Below are positions 62,812 to 64,000 of a stretch of DNA of 64,000 nucleotides, piece by piece (positions within the stretch are counted from its first letter, which is position 1; each line of letters opens with the position of its first letter). The position numbers and the translations under genes are program-made. The notes below the pieces were generated by a model. The model had not been told where the DNA came from, searched no databases, and was given only the letters and a program-made list of their open reading frames with translations. Source of the DNA: Mastigias papua (Eukaryota > Cnidaria > Scyphozoa > Rhizostomeae > Mastigiidae); assembly GCA_964019165.1 (NCBI GenBank), contig OZ025273.1, forward strand, positions 10,752,279-10,816,278, written 5' to 3'.

Positions 62812-64000
62812 GCCTTACTTTTTGGCCAAAAATCGCTGATTTGGATCACTTTTCAATCTGCAATCAAAATCAATCAATTTCACATGTGGTCATTTTTCAC
62901 CAAAACACCAAGGCTATAGCCTTACTTTTTCGCCAAAACTCGCTGATTTGGATCACATTTCAATCTGCAATCAAAATCAATCAATTTCAAATTTGGTCAT
63001 TTTTCACCAAAATACCAAGGCTATAGCCTTACTTTTTGGCCAAATATCGCTGATTTGGATCACTTTTCAATCTACAATCAAAATCAATCAATTTCAAATT
63101 TGGTCATTTTTCACCAAAATACCAAGGCTATAGCCTTACTTTTTGGCCAAAATTCGCTGATTTGGATCACTTTTCAATCTGCAATCAACATCAATCAATT
63201 TCAATTTAGGTCATTTGTCGCTCCGTTGCGGGCAAACTACCAAGGCTATAGCCTTACTTTTTCGCCAAAGCTCGCTGATTTGGATCACATTTCAATCTGC
63301 AATCAAAATCAATCAATTTCAAATTTGGTCATTTTTCACCAAAATACCAAGGCTATAGCCTTACTTTTTGGCCAAAAATCGCTGATTTTGATCACTTTTC
63401 AATCTGCAATCAACATCAATCGATTTCAATTTAGGTCATTTGTCGCTCAGTTGTGGGCAAAATACCAAGGCTATAGCCTTACTTCTTCGCCAAACCTCGC
63501 TGATCTGGATCACATTTCAATCTGCAATCAAAATCAATCAATTTCAAATTTGGTCATTTTTCACCAAAATACCAAGGCTATAGCCTTACTTTTTCGCCAA
63601 AACTCGCTGATTTGGATCACATTTCAATCTGCAATCAAAATCAATCAATTTCAAATTTGGTCCTTTGTCACCATAATACCAAGACTATAGCCTTACTTTT
63701 TGGCCAACTATCGCTGATTTGGATCACTTTTCAATCTGCAATCAAAATCAATCAATTTCAAATTTAGTCATTTTTCACCAAAATACCAAGGCTATAGCAG
63801 TACTTTTTGGCCAATAATCGCTGATTTGGATCACTTTTCAATCTGCAATCAAACTCAATCAATTTCAAATTTGGTCATTTTTCACCAAACTACCAAGGCT
63901 ATAGCCTTACTTTTTGGCCAAAAATCGCTGATTTGGATCACTTTTCAATCTGCAATCAAAATCAATCAATTTCAAATTTGGTCATTTGTCACCAAAATAC

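Larger units (their letters stand above)
36775..64000 (+). repeat. Homogeneous 107-bp satellite array, about 250 monomers, open at the right edge
   Basis: The same unit recurs at exactly 107 bp (for example ATGGATCACTTTTCAATCTG or GGATCACTTTTCAATCTGCA at 36877, 36984, 37091, 37198), mostly with 0-5 changes per unit. The unit order is CGCTGATTTGGATCACTTTT, CAATCTGCAATCAAAATCAA, TCAATTTCAAATTTGGTCAT, TTTTCACCAAAATACC, AAGGCTATAGCCTT, AC, TTTTTGGCCAAAAA. The last two 14-mers are perfect palindromes, and TTTGGT...ACCAAA is a third dyad. Two derived lengths occur from about 42.3 kb on: 118 bp, with TTTGTCGCTCAGTTGCGGGC replacing the TTTTTCACC part, and 108 bp (CAATCTTGCAATC). Because 107 is 2 modulo 3, a reader crosses two open frames before a stop, which makes the many 61-codon ORFs. 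These are not genes. No transposon interrupts the array within the window. Confidence 0.98.

Noticed and set aside
36877..63690. Hundreds of overlapping ORFs of 61-211 codons on the + strand
   Set aside because: All are the 107-bp satellite read across monomers; they overlap each other by about 79 bp, shift frame each unit and follow repeat variants. No promoter, splice or family signal.
36775..64000. CRISPR-like array
   Set aside because: The repeats are long and contiguous without unique spacers, in a eukaryotic context; it is a satellite.

Overview
The window is eukaryotic nuclear DNA. Coding sequence lies in short exons with GT-AG (once GC-AG) borders. Introns and spacers are AT-rich and hold microsatellites, small inverted-repeat transposons and 3' ends of a LINE. 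The main gene is a clear animal RalGPS orthologue, so the source is a metazoan, most likely an invertebrate. The species cannot be fixed from sequence; a marine invertebrate is plausible, but that is inference.

Layout. 1-1183: last two exons of an unrecognised gene entering from the left. 3023-4207: a complete two-exon gene for a 106-residue secreted precursor with a cationic amphipathic helix; I recognise no family, and it resembles an antimicrobial-peptide precursor. 4208-8487: non-coding, with long (TA)n tracts and two hairpin elements that both carry a hammerhead-like core string. 8500-29070: RalGPS in 23 coding exons (585 codons), with an N-terminal RasGEF domain, a Ser/Pro-rich linker and a C-terminal PH domain. 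I rebuilt it exon by exon; all splice phases agree. Its introns hold several MITEs (hAT-like, PIF/Harbinger-like, unclassified), two LINE tails ending in (ATG)n, a 12-bp minisatellite and a tRNA-like relic. A roughly 30-bp minisatellite starts right after the stop codon. 29485-32150: non-coding, with one MITE and small tandem repeats.

32150-64000 is satellite DNA, half of the window. It begins with eroded monomers in + orientation, flips to - near 33.4 kb and back to + near 35.9 kb, and from about 36.8 kb becomes a highly homogeneous 107-bp array that runs off the right edge. The consensus monomer has two adjacent perfect 14-bp palindromes and a third short dyad. From about 42.3 kb on, 118-bp and 108-bp variants are mixed in and build higher-order repeats of several sizes (4, 6, 7, 8, 9, 11, 12 and 13 monomers). 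The many short ORFs there are by-products of the repeat and not genes.

The genes show no operon-like linkage. RalGPS (Ral GTPase activation at membranes) and the small secreted precursor look like independent neighbours beside a satellite block that may be pericentromeric or other heterochromatin (inference).
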